Shown: piece after piece, positions 1 to 8,332 of the stretch
Position numbering within the stretch: position 1 is the first letter of the stretch
Layout of the letters: each line of letters opens with the position of its first letter
Assembly (NCBI GenBank): GCA_043720875.1
Contig: JAYSRU010000080.1
Span: forward strand, 1 to 16,211
Source of the DNA: JAYSRU01 sp043720875
Lineage (GTDB): Bacteria > Bacteroidota > Bacteroidia > Flavobacteriales_D > Crocinitomicaceae
Length of the DNA: 16,211 bases
Direction of reading: 5' to 3'
Program-made: the position numbers and the translations under genes
Notes under the pieces: model-generated
The model's database searches: none
Seen by the model: the letters and a program-made list of their open reading frames with translations, nothing else
What the model was told of the DNA's origin: nothing

Positions 1-1
1 G

Positions 2-1465
2 ACGGTTACCGTAACACCCACATTAAATGGTTGCATTGGAACACCAACCAATTTTACGATAACAATAAGACCCATTCCAGTGAATGCAGTCGTTACTCCC
101 ATCACACAATGTGCAGGAACTTCGGTAGCAGCAATCAACTTTGCAACCAACCCAGTTAATGCTCTTGCCACTTTTTCTTGGACAAACTCGAACGTTGCAA
201 CAGGACTTGGTGCTTCTGGAACAGTGGGTACGCCAACTTTCACAGGTTTAAATGCAACTACTGCGGCAATTGTTTCTACAGCTACCGTAACACCGACATT
301 AAGTGGTTGTGTTGGAACGCCAACCAACTTCACTATAACCATAAACCCTTTACCTGTCGTTACACCTGTAACTAATATCACTCAATGTACTGGATTAGCT
401 GTTCCAGCAACGCCATTTGCAAGCACTCCTACTGGAGCAACGTTTGCTTGGACAAACTCTAATACCGTAATAGGATTAGCAGCGAGCGGGACAGGCAATC
501 AACCGACATTTATTGCAGCCAACCCAGGCGCGGCTTCCATTTTCGGAACAGTAACCATAACCCCAACTTTAGCGGGGTGTGTTGGAACAGCCACTACCTA
601 TACTATTACCGTTGGTAGTTTACCGGTGTTAAATCCGTTATCGGCAATATTAGTTTGTGCTGGAGATGCAGTTCCTGCTTCTAACATAACCACAACACCA
701 GCTGGAGCAACCATAAACTGGACAAATTCAAATACAGCTGTGGGAATTCCAGCATCTGGCACTGCAAACTTTGCCGCATTTACAGCAAACAATGTTACAA
801 CCGTAAATGAAGTGGCAACAATGACAGCAACACCATCTTTTGGAAGCTGTATTGGTGTCCCTGGTAATTTTACAATCACAGTAAAACCAACACCTTCTTT
901 GCCTGCAATGGCAAATGTTGTGGCTTGTGCAGGTGCAGCAGTACCCGCTTCTAACTACATTAGTATGCCAGTTGGCGCTTCTAACGCCTGGACAAATTCA
1001 AATATCGCAACAGGACTTGCAGCTTCTGGAATAGGTAACTATGCTTCTTTCACCGCAACAAATGCAGGTGCAGTAGCAATCGTATCTAACATCAGTGTTA
1101 CTCCAACGCTTAACGCTTGTGTGGGATTGCCTCAAACCTATACTATTACAATAAACCCATTACCTACAATTACTCCAAATTTGGATCAAGTTTATTGTGC
1201 CGGTGCAGCAGCAACAGCTAGTGCATTTGCAAGTAATATGGCAGGAACAACCTATGCTTGGACAAACTCTCAAGTATCAACAGGACTTGCAGCTTCAGGA
1301 GCTTCCAATTACGCAGGATTCACAACCGTAAATGCAAGTGCAGCAGCGGTAGTTTCAAGCATAGTAGTTACTCCAACAGCCGCTACATGTGTCGGAGCAA
1401 CTGACACCTATACTATTACAGTGAATCCAACTCCAGCCGTAGTTGCTGGAAACAATGGTCCTTTG
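2..1465 (+). repeat. Tandem array of 90-residue (270-bp) PKD-like repeats
   Basis: The array comprises five full units and the tail of a sixth at the window edge. Tryptophan codons of the W-T-N-S motif fall at 179, 449, 719, 989 and 1259, exactly 270 bp apart. The first cysteine of each unit is at 110, 386, 656, 926 and 1196, and the next module begins with a Cys at 1466. The second cysteine is at 308, 578, 848, 1118 and 1388, with an earlier one at 32 from the partial unit. Only the first interval differs (276 bp). Short exact DNA identities persist, such as ACCTATACTATTAC near 596, 1136 and 1406, but the units are otherwise diverged. The pattern indicates tandem domain duplication followed by drift under a strict length constraint. 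A disulfide within each unit is plausible but inferred. Confidence 0.9.
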
Positions 1466-2674
1466 TGCGCAGGTGCAGCTTTAAATCTAACAGCAAATGC
1501 AATTGCCGGAGCTACGTATGCCTGGACCGGGCCTAATGCGTTTGTTTCAGCAGCGCAAAACCCGACTATTGCAGTGATTTCTGTTGCAAATTCAGGGGTA
1601 TACACCGTAACAACGACGTTTAACGGTTGTACAGCTACAACAACTACAACATTAACAATAACTCCAGTGGTTACTCCAACTATTACTGCTGCAGGGCCAT
1701 TCTGTATTGATGCTACAGCAACGAATCTAAGTGCAAGTATACCTGGAGGAACTTGGTCTGGTAACGGAATTATTGATCCAGCAGCTGGTTCATTCGACCC
1801 TAGCTTAGCTACTGCAGGAAACAACACCATAACGTATACAATTAGCGGACTTTGTGGCACAAGTGTAACAAGTGTAATCGTAATTAATGCGTTACCTGTT
1901 TTAACAATGAATGTTAGTCCTTCGGGTTGTTTACCGTTATTAGCTTCTTTCGGCTACACATCAAATCCAGTTTCAACTAACCTTGTTTGGGATTTTGGTG
2001 ACGGTAACTCAACAACTGCAACAGCAGGAGTTAATAACACCTATACCTCAGCCAATTGCTTTAACGTGACACTTACTGGAACAACAGCAGCAGGATGCTC
2101 TAGCACAATTACACAGAATAATTTCATTTGTGCCTTCCCTTATGCTGTGGCTAGTTTCGGTACGTCAAGCTTAACTGCAACTATTACTGAACCTGCATTT
2201 CAATTTACAAACAGTTCTGTAAATGCAACAGGATACAATTGGTCATTTGGAACTGAAGGAAGTTCATCGTTAACGAATCCTGCTTTTACATTTTCAACTA
2301 ACCCAGGGACTCATTTAGTTACTCTAATAGCTCAAAACGCAGCAGGATGTAACGATACGACAAGTATTACGGTTACCATTGAGGATGAATTAATCTATTA
2401 CGTTCCCAACACATTCACACCGGACGATGACGTTTTCAACCCAACCTTTAAACCAATATTTACTTCTGGATTCGATCCGTATGTATATAATTTATTAATT
2501 TTTGACAGATGGGGCGAAATATTATTCGAATCCAAGAATTATCAAGTAGGATGGGATGGAACTTATGGCGGAAAATTTGTTCAAGATGGAACCTACATTT
2601 GGGTGATCAGATTTAACAACAGCATCACCGACAAACGATATGAGGTCACAGGACATGTAAACATAATACGTTAA
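2..2674 (+). CDS. Secreted multidomain PKD/Ig-like repeat protein with T9SS type B sorting domain (5' partial)
   Basis: This is the C-terminal part of a large cell-surface or secreted protein. The frame is open to the left edge, so the true start lies outside the window; the GTG at 80 is only an internal valine. Counting residues from that GTG, residues 1 to about 445 are PKD-like repeats, each with two cysteines and a W-T-N-S motif. Residues about 449-530 resemble an Ig-like module (A-W-T-G-P at 481-485). A further beta-rich module contains Cys542. A PKD domain has W-D-F-G-D-G near 637, and a second PKD-like domain has W-S-F-G near 721. Residues 773-864 match the gliding-motility-type (CHU_C, T9SS type B) sorting domain: it opens Y-Y-V-P-N-T-F-T-P and contains F-D-R-W-G, W-D-G-T and D-G-T-Y-I-W. 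Such domains direct export through the outer membrane by T9SS. The protein is probably an adhesin or surface filament, but the ligand cannot be read from the sequence. No catalytic domain is visible. Confidence 0.93.
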   Translation, partial: TVTVTPTLNGCIGTPTNFTITIRPIPVNAVVTPITQCAGTSVAAINFATNPVNALATFSWTNSNVATGLGASGTVGTPTFTGLNATTAAIVSTATVTPTLSGCVGTPTNFTITINPLPVVTPVTNITQCTGLAVPATPFASTPTGATFAWTNSNTVIGLAASGTGNQPTFIAANPGAASIFGTVTITPTLAGCVGTATTYTITVGSLPVLNPLSAILVCAGDAVPASNITTTPAGATINWTNSNTAVGIPASGTANFAAFTANNVTTVNEVATMTATPSFGSCIGVPGNFTITVKPTPSLPAMANVVACAGAAVPASNYISMPVGASNAWTNSNIATGLAASGIGNYASFTATNAGAVAIVSNISVTPTLNACVGLPQTYTITINPLPTITPNLDQVYCAGAAATASAFASNMAGTTYAWTNSQVSTGLAASGASNYAGFTTVNASAAAVVSSIVVTPTAATCVGATDTYTITVNPTPAVVAGNNGPLCAGAALNLTANAIAGATYAWTGPNAFVSAAQNPTIAVISVANSGVYTVTTTFNGCTATTTTTLTITPVVTPTITAAGPFCIDATATNLSASIPGGTWSGNGIIDPAAGSFDPSLATAGNNTITYTISGLCGTSVTSVIVINALPVLTMNVSPSGCLPLLASFGYTSNPVSTNLVWDFGDGNSTTATAGVNNTYTSANCFNVTLTGTTAAGCSSTITQNNFICAFPYAVASFGTSSLTATITEPAFQFTNSSVNATGYNWSFGTEGSSSLTNPAFTFSTNPGTHLVTLIAQNAAGCNDTTSITVTIEDELIYYVPNTFTPDDDVFNPTFKPIFTSGFDPYVYNLLIFDRWGEILFESKNYQVGWDGTYGGKFVQDGTYIWVIRFNNSITDKRYEVTGHVNIIR

Positions 2675-2688
2675 ACAGAATATTCGAA

Positions 2689-2719
2689 AAGGAGAGCCAA
2701 AAGGTTCTCCTTTTTTTTT
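2689..2719 (+). terminator. Rho-independent terminator of the T9SS protein gene
   Basis: A 10-bp stem, AAGGAGAGCC pairing with GGTTCTCCTT (one G-U wobble), has a 4-nt AAAA loop. Its right arm runs into an uninterrupted T tract ending at 2719. It starts 15 nt after the TAA at 2672-2674 and separates this gene from pyrG. Confidence 0.92.
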
Positions 2720-2837
2720 GGTCGCATACTAATAAAACAACCCCTGTAGATCTTGGAATTTCGTACTGTTTATGCCCAATGAAAAGACCTTACTTGGCAT
2801 TATCAAAAAAAGATGTTAACAAAAGCACACTTTTACC

Positions 2838-2866
2838 TTGTCAATCTACGAAAAGCACTAATTTTG
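2838..2866 (+). promoter_or_regulatory. Bacteroidota-type promoter of pyrG-yidC
   Basis: TTG at 2838-2840 is followed after 18 nt by TAATTTTG at 2859-2866, an exact match to the TAnnTTTG -7 consensus known from Bacteroidetes. The spacing is within the usual range. Transcription would start near 2872, about 20 nt upstream of the pyrG ATG at 2892. The rest of the 2675-2891 gap shows nothing else I can support. Confidence 0.75.
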
Positions 2867-2891
2867 CGCCCCGTAGTTACTAAAATAAGAA

Positions 2892-4505
2892 ATGTCAAAT
2901 TCAACTAAATACGTTTTTGTAACCGGTGGTGTAACCTCTTCTCTTGGAAAGGGCATTATTTCGGCTTCATTGGCAACACTTCTCCAAGCGAGAGGATATT
3001 CCTGTACCATCCAAAAATTGGATCCATACATTAACATTGATCCTGGAACACTGAACCCTTATGAGCATGGCGAATGTTTTGTGACAGACGATGGCGCGGA
3101 AACAGATTTGGATTTAGGGCATTACGAACGTTTCTTAAATGTCCCTACTTCTCAAGCAAACAACGTAACAACAGGTAGAATCTACCAAAGCGTGATTGAA
3201 AAAGAACGTCGTGGAGAATTTTTGGGTAAAACCGTTCAAGTAATTCCTCATATTACAGATGAAATCAAGGAACGTATCCAACTTTTAGGTAAAAAAGGAA
3301 CCTTTGATATTGTAATTACTGAAATTGGTGGAACTGTTGGTGATATTGAATCACTTCCATACATTGAAGCAGTTAGACAATTGATGTGGGAACTTGAAGA
3401 TGATTGCGTTGTAATTCACTTAACACTTATCCCTTACTTGAATGCCGCAGGAGAGCTTAAAACCAAACCAACTCAACATTCAGTAAAACAATTACTAGAA
3501 CTTGGAGTTCAACCTGATGTACTTTGTTGTAGAACTGAGCATCCTTTGGATTTAGTTTTGAGAAAGAAAATCGCCAAGTTTTGTAACGTAAATACGAATG
3601 CTGTAATTGAAGCGCTAGACGCCGCTACTATCTATGAAGTTCCATTGCTTATGCAAGAAGAACAATTGGATAAAGTTGTGCTTGAAAAACTAGGGTTAAG
3701 TGCAAAACAGAGCCCAGATTTATCTTCATGGATCAAGTTTTTGGATACCATGAAAAATCCCAAAACTGAAATTACGATTGGATTGGTTGGTAAATATGTA
3801 GAATTGAAAGATTCATACAAATCTATATCTGAATCATTTATACATGCAGGAGTTGCTAACGAATGTCGCGTTAACATTAAGTGGATTCATTCGGAAAAAC
3901 TTACAAAAACGAATGAAGCTGAAGAACTTGGAGATTTGGATGGAATTCTTGTGGCACCAGGATTTGGCTCACGCGGAATTTCAGGTAAAATATTAGCTGT
4001 GAAATATGCTAGAGAAAATAAAATACCGTTTTTCGGAATTTGTTTAGGAATGCAATGTGCGGTAATTGAATTTGCGCGTAACGTTTTAGGGATGGAAGAC
4101 GCGCATACAACTGAAATTGCAGAAGACAGTAAATACCCCGTTATCTCGATGATGGAAGAACAAAAAAATATTGCAAACTTGGGAGGAACCATGCGTTTAG
4201 GGGCTTACAAATGTCAACTTAAGCCAAAAAGTAACGTTTCCACAGCATACAATACGGATGTAATTGAAGAACGACACCGCCATCGCTATGAATTCAATAA
4301 TGAATATACAGCTCAATTCGAAAACGCAGGAATGATTGCAACTGGCAAGAATCCAGAAACTGGTTTGGTAGAAGTAGTTGAAATACCCGATCATCCTTGG
4401 TTTGTTGGAGCTCAGTTTCACCCAGAATATAAAAGTACCGTTGCTAATCCACACCCACTTTTTGTGGCGTTTGTAAATGCAGCTATTAAAAATAGAAATA
4501 AATAA
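2892..4505 (+). CDS. pyrG: CTP synthase (glutamine-hydrolysing)
   Basis: The enzyme converts UTP to CTP using ATP and ammonia from glutamine, the last step of de novo pyrimidine nucleotide synthesis, in the cytoplasm. At 537 residues it is full length for the family (E. coli has 545). The N-terminal synthetase domain starts with the P-loop region T-G-G-V-T-S-S-L-G-K-G-I and contains the conserved segment K-L-D-P-Y-I-N-I-D-P-G-T. The C-terminal class I glutamine amidotransferase domain has its nucleophile Cys384 in G-I-C-L-G-M-Q, and His510 and Glu512 in the Q-F-H-P-E-Y motif, so the triad is intact. The ATG has an A-rich upstream context and no clear Shine-Dalgarno, as is usual in this phylum. 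It is first in a two-gene operon, and its TAA at 4503-4505 lies 2 nt before the yidC ATG. Confidence 0.98.
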   Translation: MSNSTKYVFVTGGVTSSLGKGIISASLATLLQARGYSCTIQKLDPYINIDPGTLNPYEHGECFVTDDGAETDLDLGHYERFLNVPTSQANNVTTGRIYQSVIEKERRGEFLGKTVQVIPHITDEIKERIQLLGKKGTFDIVITEIGGTVGDIESLPYIEAVRQLMWELEDDCVVIHLTLIPYLNAAGELKTKPTQHSVKQLLELGVQPDVLCCRTEHPLDLVLRKKIAKFCNVNTNAVIEALDAATIYEVPLLMQEEQLDKVVLEKLGLSAKQSPDLSSWIKFLDTMKNPKTEITIGLVGKYVELKDSYKSISESFIHAGVANECRVNIKWIHSEKLTKTNEAEELGDLDGILVAPGFGSRGISGKILAVKYARENKIPFFGICLGMQCAVIEFARNVLGMEDAHTTEIAEDSKYPVISMMEEQKNIANLGGTMRLGAYKCQLKPKSNVSTAYNTDVIEERHRHRYEFNNEYTAQFENAGMIATGKNPETGLVEVVEIPDHPWFVGAQFHPEYKSTVANPHPLFVAFVNAAIKNRNK

Positions 4506-4507
4506 AA

Positions 4508-6457
4508 ATGGATAAAAATTCACTCATTGGTTTAGGAATGATTGGTGCTATTTTAGCAACTTTCATGTACTTACAACAACCAAGTAAAGAAGACTTAGCG
4601 TTACAAGCAAAAGAACAAAAGAAAGTTGAACTTGCTCGTAAAGAAGACATCGCCCAAGAAGCAATAGCTAAAGCTGAGAAAAAAGAAAAAGCGGCACAAT
4701 TTAAAAAAACTTGGGTTCCAAAGCTAGAAAATGGATCACCTGTTTTAGATGCAAATGGAGCTGCGGTTTATACCAACACAACTACAAAAAAGGATTCTGT
4801 TCTTAACGACATTTCAATTTCATCGAGTGAGCCTGCCAAGGTAATATCTTTAGAAAACGAAAAACTAAAAGTTGATTTATCAAGTAAAGGAGGATCAGTT
4901 TCGAGTGTAATTTTGAAGAATTACAAAAGTTACGATCAATTTGCTTCAAAAGAAAAAGCAGGTTTGGTAATGTTCGACGAAAACGATGCTGTAAATCAAT
5001 TAAAATTCAATATTGATGGAAAAGCATTTGCAACAGGCGAACACAATTTTGAATTGGTAAAACAAACAAAGTCAAGTGCTATTTTCGAATTAAACCTTGG
5101 CGGAGAAAAAGAAATTCAATTCATTTATCGTTTAAATCCTAATAAATATGATTTGGATTATGAGATAAAGTTGAATGGTTTTGCAAATACAGTTAGAGCA
5201 GAAGAGGTTCAATTGAATTGGAAGGCAAACTTCAAAAAAATGGAACGTTTACTTTCTGAAGAACGTCGCGTTTCTACCGTTTTCTTTAAACCAAAAAATG
5301 GCGATTACAGCTATTTATCTGAAGCCAGTTCTGACGAATTAAAAGTTGAAGACGATATTTCATGGGTAGCTTTCAAAAACAGTTATTTCAGTTCAATATT
5401 AGCCCCAGACGCTCCATTCGAAAAGAAAAATACTCAACTTAACATTCTTCAATATGCCGAAGGAAATAAGCGTTTTCTTACACATGGAAAATATTACTCA
5501 GCGCAATTAAATCTTGGTCTTACAAGTACTGAGAACGTGAGTAAGAAATTCAATTGGTATTTTGGCCCGAACAAATATGAAGAGCTTACAAAATACGACA
5601 GTAATTACGAGGACATCATCAACTATGGATGGGGACTTTTCCGTTGGATAAACTTGTATGCCATTCAACCGATATTCAATTTACTTGGGTCGACTGGAAT
5701 GAACTTAGGTATTGCGATACTATTGCTTACCTTAGTTTTGAAATTGGTTTTGATGCCCATTCAATGGAAAATGTACGTTTCTTCGGCAAAAATGAGAATT
5801 CTAAAGCCCGAAGTTGACGAAATCAATAAGAAGTTTCCAAACAAGGATGATGCAATGAAAAAACAATCAGCCATGATGACATTGTACCGAGAATCTGGTG
5901 CAAGTCCATTAGCAGGTTGTTTACCGATGTTGATTCAAATGCCAATATTACTTGCTGTATTTAGATTTTTCCCGGCATCATTTGATTTACGACAAAAGGA
6001 TTTCCTCTGGGCAGAAGATTTATCAAGTTATGATTCTGTTTTAGATTTTGGATATAGTATACCATTATACGGAGACCATATTTCTTTATTTACATTATTG
6101 ATGGCTGCAACAACGCTTGTTTACACTTGGTTAAACAACAGTAACATGGCGCAAACGCAACAACCAGGAATGCCAAACATGAAAGTAATCATGTACATCT
6201 TTCCATTCATGATGATTTTCTTCTTTAATAACTTTGCTGCTGGTTTAAGTTATTATTACTTCATCTCGACGTTGATTTCTATTCTATTAACGTTAGCGAT
6301 TAAAAACTTCTTTGTGGACGAGGCTAAACTTCATGCAAAAATGCAAGCTAAAAAAGCAAGCGCAAATGCATCGCCAACTGGACCTAAAAAATCTAGAATG
6401 CAACAAAAATTAGAAGATTTACAAAAATCGCAACAAGAACGATTGAAGAAAAAATAA
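4508..6457 (+). CDS. yidC: Membrane protein insertase YidC
   Basis: YidC inserts and folds inner-membrane proteins, alone or with the Sec translocon. The 649-residue protein has the long form typical of Gram-negative bacteria. There is an N-terminal membrane anchor (about residues 5-22), then a Lys/Glu/Ala-rich linker (about 25-70) and a large periplasmic beta domain (roughly 85-345). The conserved five-helix core follows, with G-C-L-P-M-L-I-Q-M-P-I as a clear family signature and a last hydrophobic stretch rich in F and Y. The tail is strongly basic and ends in K-K-K, which suits ribosome contact. Lys412 aligns with the groove arginine of E. coli YidC (Arg366), so the positive charge is kept. 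The gene starts 2 nt after pyrG and has a terminator 16 nt downstream, so the two genes are almost certainly cotranscribed. Confidence 0.97.
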   Translation: MDKNSLIGLGMIGAILATFMYLQQPSKEDLALQAKEQKKVELARKEDIAQEAIAKAEKKEKAAQFKKTWVPKLENGSPVLDANGAAVYTNTTTKKDSVLNDISISSSEPAKVISLENEKLKVDLSSKGGSVSSVILKNYKSYDQFASKEKAGLVMFDENDAVNQLKFNIDGKAFATGEHNFELVKQTKSSAIFELNLGGEKEIQFIYRLNPNKYDLDYEIKLNGFANTVRAEEVQLNWKANFKKMERLLSEERRVSTVFFKPKNGDYSYLSEASSDELKVEDDISWVAFKNSYFSSILAPDAPFEKKNTQLNILQYAEGNKRFLTHGKYYSAQLNLGLTSTENVSKKFNWYFGPNKYEELTKYDSNYEDIINYGWGLFRWINLYAIQPIFNLLGSTGMNLGIAILLLTLVLKLVLMPIQWKMYVSSAKMRILKPEVDEINKKFPNKDDAMKKQSAMMTLYRESGASPLAGCLPMLIQMPILLAVFRFFPASFDLRQKDFLWAEDLSSYDSVLDFGYSIPLYGDHISLFTLLMAATTLVYTWLNNSNMAQTQQPGMPNMKVIMYIFPFMMIFFFNNFAAGLSYYYFISTLISILLTLAIKNFFVDEAKLHAKMQAKKASANASPTGPKKSRMQQKLEDLQKSQQERLKKK

Positions 6458-6472
6458 CCTTATTTTGATACT

Positions 6473-6507
6473 AAAACCCATTCCTCTTTTGACGAATGGG
6501 TTTTTTT
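6473..6507 (+). terminator. Rho-independent terminator of pyrG-yidC
   Basis: AAAACCCATTC at 6473-6483 pairs perfectly with GAATGGGTTTT at 6494-6504 across a 10-nt loop, giving an 11-bp stem. The T run continues to 6507. It ends the operon and lies before the downstream TPR gene. Confidence 0.92.
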
Positions 6508-6562
6508 GTGTTTATTTGGTAGCAGGCTACGCTTATTTATTTCAAACTCAACACTCGAAACC

Positions 6563-7624
6563 ATGAAAACATCTCTCTTAATTGCCCTATTAATTACTTT
6601 TAACACGTATAGTCAATCGAATGCTGAAGTAGCTGCTAAGAAAGTACAAGAAGCCGTTACACTGATGGATAATGCAAAATACGATGAAAGTATCAAGTTG
6701 ATGAAGGAAGCGATTAAGCTAGATCCAAAATACACCTATTTCTACGAACTTGCTTTTGCGCATTATCTAAAGGCAGATTATAAAGGTGCAATCAAAATTT
6801 TGGATAAAAAGAAAAACGATACAGACGTGAGCGATCAGCTTTTTCAATTAATAGGAAACAGTTATGATTTTTTAGGCAAGCCAGAAAAAGCAATTGAAGC
6901 CTACGATGAAGGAATTAAAAAATTTCCAAATTCTGGCCCGCTCCACTTAGAGAAAGGAAACGTATATTACATTCAAAAGGAATACAACAAGGCGTTAACA
7001 AATTACGAAATCGGAATTGATGTAGACCCTAAATTTCCTTCAAATTATTACCGTGCAACGTTACTTTACTTAAATTCTAATGACGAAGTTTGGGGAATGA
7101 TTTATGGAGAAATTTTCATGAACCTAGAACCAAATTCTAAACGCACCGCTGAGATTAGTAAGCTACTTTTCGATACTTACAAAAGCGAAATCACTTTCAA
7201 AAATGATTCTACCGCTAGCACAAGCTTTTGCAAAACAATGACCATTAATATTAACACGGACAATTCGAATGAAATAAAATTACCATTCCCCATGATTTAT
7301 GAGAGCACCTTAATCGTGTCAGTTGCCCTTGAAAAAGCTATTACTTTAGAAAGCCTAAACAGAATTCGCGCTACATTTATTGCTAATTATTATAACGCTG
7401 CACATAATGAAAAGTATCCGAATATTCTTTTTGATTTCCAGAAAGAATTGAAGGATGCAGGATATTTTGAAGCCTACAACTATTGGATTTGCATGAAAGG
7501 AGACGAAGCTGCTTTTGTTACGTGGCAAACGGAAAACAAAGTGGCTTGGGACAATTTTATATCTTGGTATTCAAAAAACAGAATAACAATTGATAAGGAA
7601 CATAAATTTTCTAGGTTTCAATAA
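6563..7624 (+). CDS. Exported tetratricopeptide-repeat protein of unknown function
   Basis: The 353-residue protein starts with a signal peptide (M-K-T-S-L-L-I-A-L-L..., likely cleaved near residue 17-19 after Y-S-Q-S), so it should reach the periplasm or beyond. Residues about 23-191 hold TPR-type helical pairs. Typical marks are A-K-Y-D-E-S-I-K-L at 38-46, K-P-E-K-A-I-E-A-Y at 106-114 and K-E-Y-N-K-A-L at 139-145, with D-P-K or E-P-N turns closing units. TPRs normally mediate protein-protein contacts. Residues about 195-353 form a second region, rich in aromatic residues, that I do not recognise. The frame is open further upstream to an ATG at 6506, but that start lies inside the yidC terminator and precedes the signal peptide, so 6563 is preferred. 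The gene appears to stand alone and converges on the pseudouridine synthase gene 24 nt away, with no obvious terminator between them. Confidence 0.85.
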   Translation: MKTSLLIALLITFNTYSQSNAEVAAKKVQEAVTLMDNAKYDESIKLMKEAIKLDPKYTYFYELAFAHYLKADYKGAIKILDKKKNDTDVSDQLFQLIGNSYDFLGKPEKAIEAYDEGIKKFPNSGPLHLEKGNVYYIQKEYNKALTNYEIGIDVDPKFPSNYYRATLLYLNSNDEVWGMIYGEIFMNLEPNSKRTAEISKLLFDTYKSEITFKNDSTASTSFCKTMTININTDNSNEIKLPFPMIYESTLIVSVALEKAITLESLNRIRATFIANYYNAAHNEKYPNILFDFQKELKDAGYFEAYNYWICMKGDEAAFVTWQTENKVAWDNFISWYSKNRITIDKEHKFSRFQ

Positions 7625-7648
7625 GATTATTTCGCCGACAATTTCTAT

Positions 7649-8332
7649 TTATTTCGCGAAGAAACTCCAGAGACTTCCCTCTGGAACTGGCGCAATGAAT
7701 TTCAGTTTTTCATCTTGTGTTGGATGATCAATTTCTAAACTTCTTGCGTGTAAACAAATCGAAGCATCTGGGTTCGAACGCTTCGCTCCATATTTTAAAT
7801 CCCCTTTAATTATGCAACCGATTGTAGCTAATTGACACCTAATTTGGTGATGACGCCCGGTTTCCAACTCAACTTCCAATAGCGTATAGTTGTCAGATGT
7901 TTTTAACGTTTTATAATGTAAAATCGCATGCTTCGCATCTTTCACTCCAGCGCTAACTACGTATGATTTATTTTGTTTTTCATTCTTTTGCAAATGATGT
8001 TGCAAAGTTCCGCTTTTTTCCTTCGGGGCTTTCTCAACGATTGCCCAATATATTTTTCGTGTTGTTTTCACTTGAAACTGAAGGTTCAGTCGAGTTAAGG
8101 CTTTTGAGGTTTTCGCAAATACACAAACACCAGATACAGGACGATCGAGACGATGAACTACACCACAAAACACATTCCCAGGTTTGTCGTACTTGATTTT
8201 CAAAAACTCCTTAATTAAATCAGGTAAAGACGCATCACCCGTTTTATCCCCTTGCACAATTTGGGATGGTTTTTTGTTTACGACAATTAAATGATTGTCT
8301 TCATGCAGAATTAATAACTCAGTATCCTGCAT
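7649..8332 (-). CDS. RluA-family RNA pseudouridine synthase
   Basis: This enzyme isomerises uridine to pseudouridine in rRNA or tRNA; the target site cannot be assigned from sequence alone. At 227 residues it consists of the catalytic domain without an S4 RNA-binding domain. The family motif H-R-L-D-R is at 60-64, with Asp63 as the predicted catalytic residue. A second conserved motif, L-E-T-G-R-H-H-Q-I-R, lies in the C-terminal half. The start ATG (8332-8330) shares one base with the panB stop codon (TAATG on the minus strand), so translation is probably coupled to panB. The C-terminus ends in S-F-F-A-K. The pairing with panB appears genomic rather than biochemical; no direct functional link is evident. 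Confidence 0.92.
   Translation of the reverse strand: MQDTELLILHEDNHLIVVNKKPSQIVQGDKTGDASLPDLIKEFLKIKYDKPGNVFCGVVHRLDRPVSGVCVFAKTSKALTRLNLQFQVKTTRKIYWAIVEKAPKEKSGTLQHHLQKNEKQNKSYVVSAGVKDAKHAILHYKTLKTSDNYTLLEVELETGRHHQIRCQLATIGCIIKGDLKYGAKRSNPDASICLHARSLEIDHPTQDEKLKFIAPVPEGSLWSFFAK

Noticed and set aside
598..1860. Antisense open frames within the repeat protein gene (598-879 and 1408-1860)
   Set aside because: They are hydrophobic, low-complexity shadows of the Thr/Ala/Val-rich repeat coding sequence, with no promoter or recognisable domain.
2772..2800. Inverted repeat ATGCC...GGCAT upstream of pyrG as an attenuator or riboswitch
   Set aside because: The stem is only 5 bp with a bulge, has no T tract, and lies upstream of the predicted promoter, so it would not be in the mRNA.
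6506..6562. Upstream in-frame ATG giving the TPR protein 19 extra residues
   Set aside because: It overlaps the T tract of the yidC terminator and would bury a clear signal peptide that begins at 6563.
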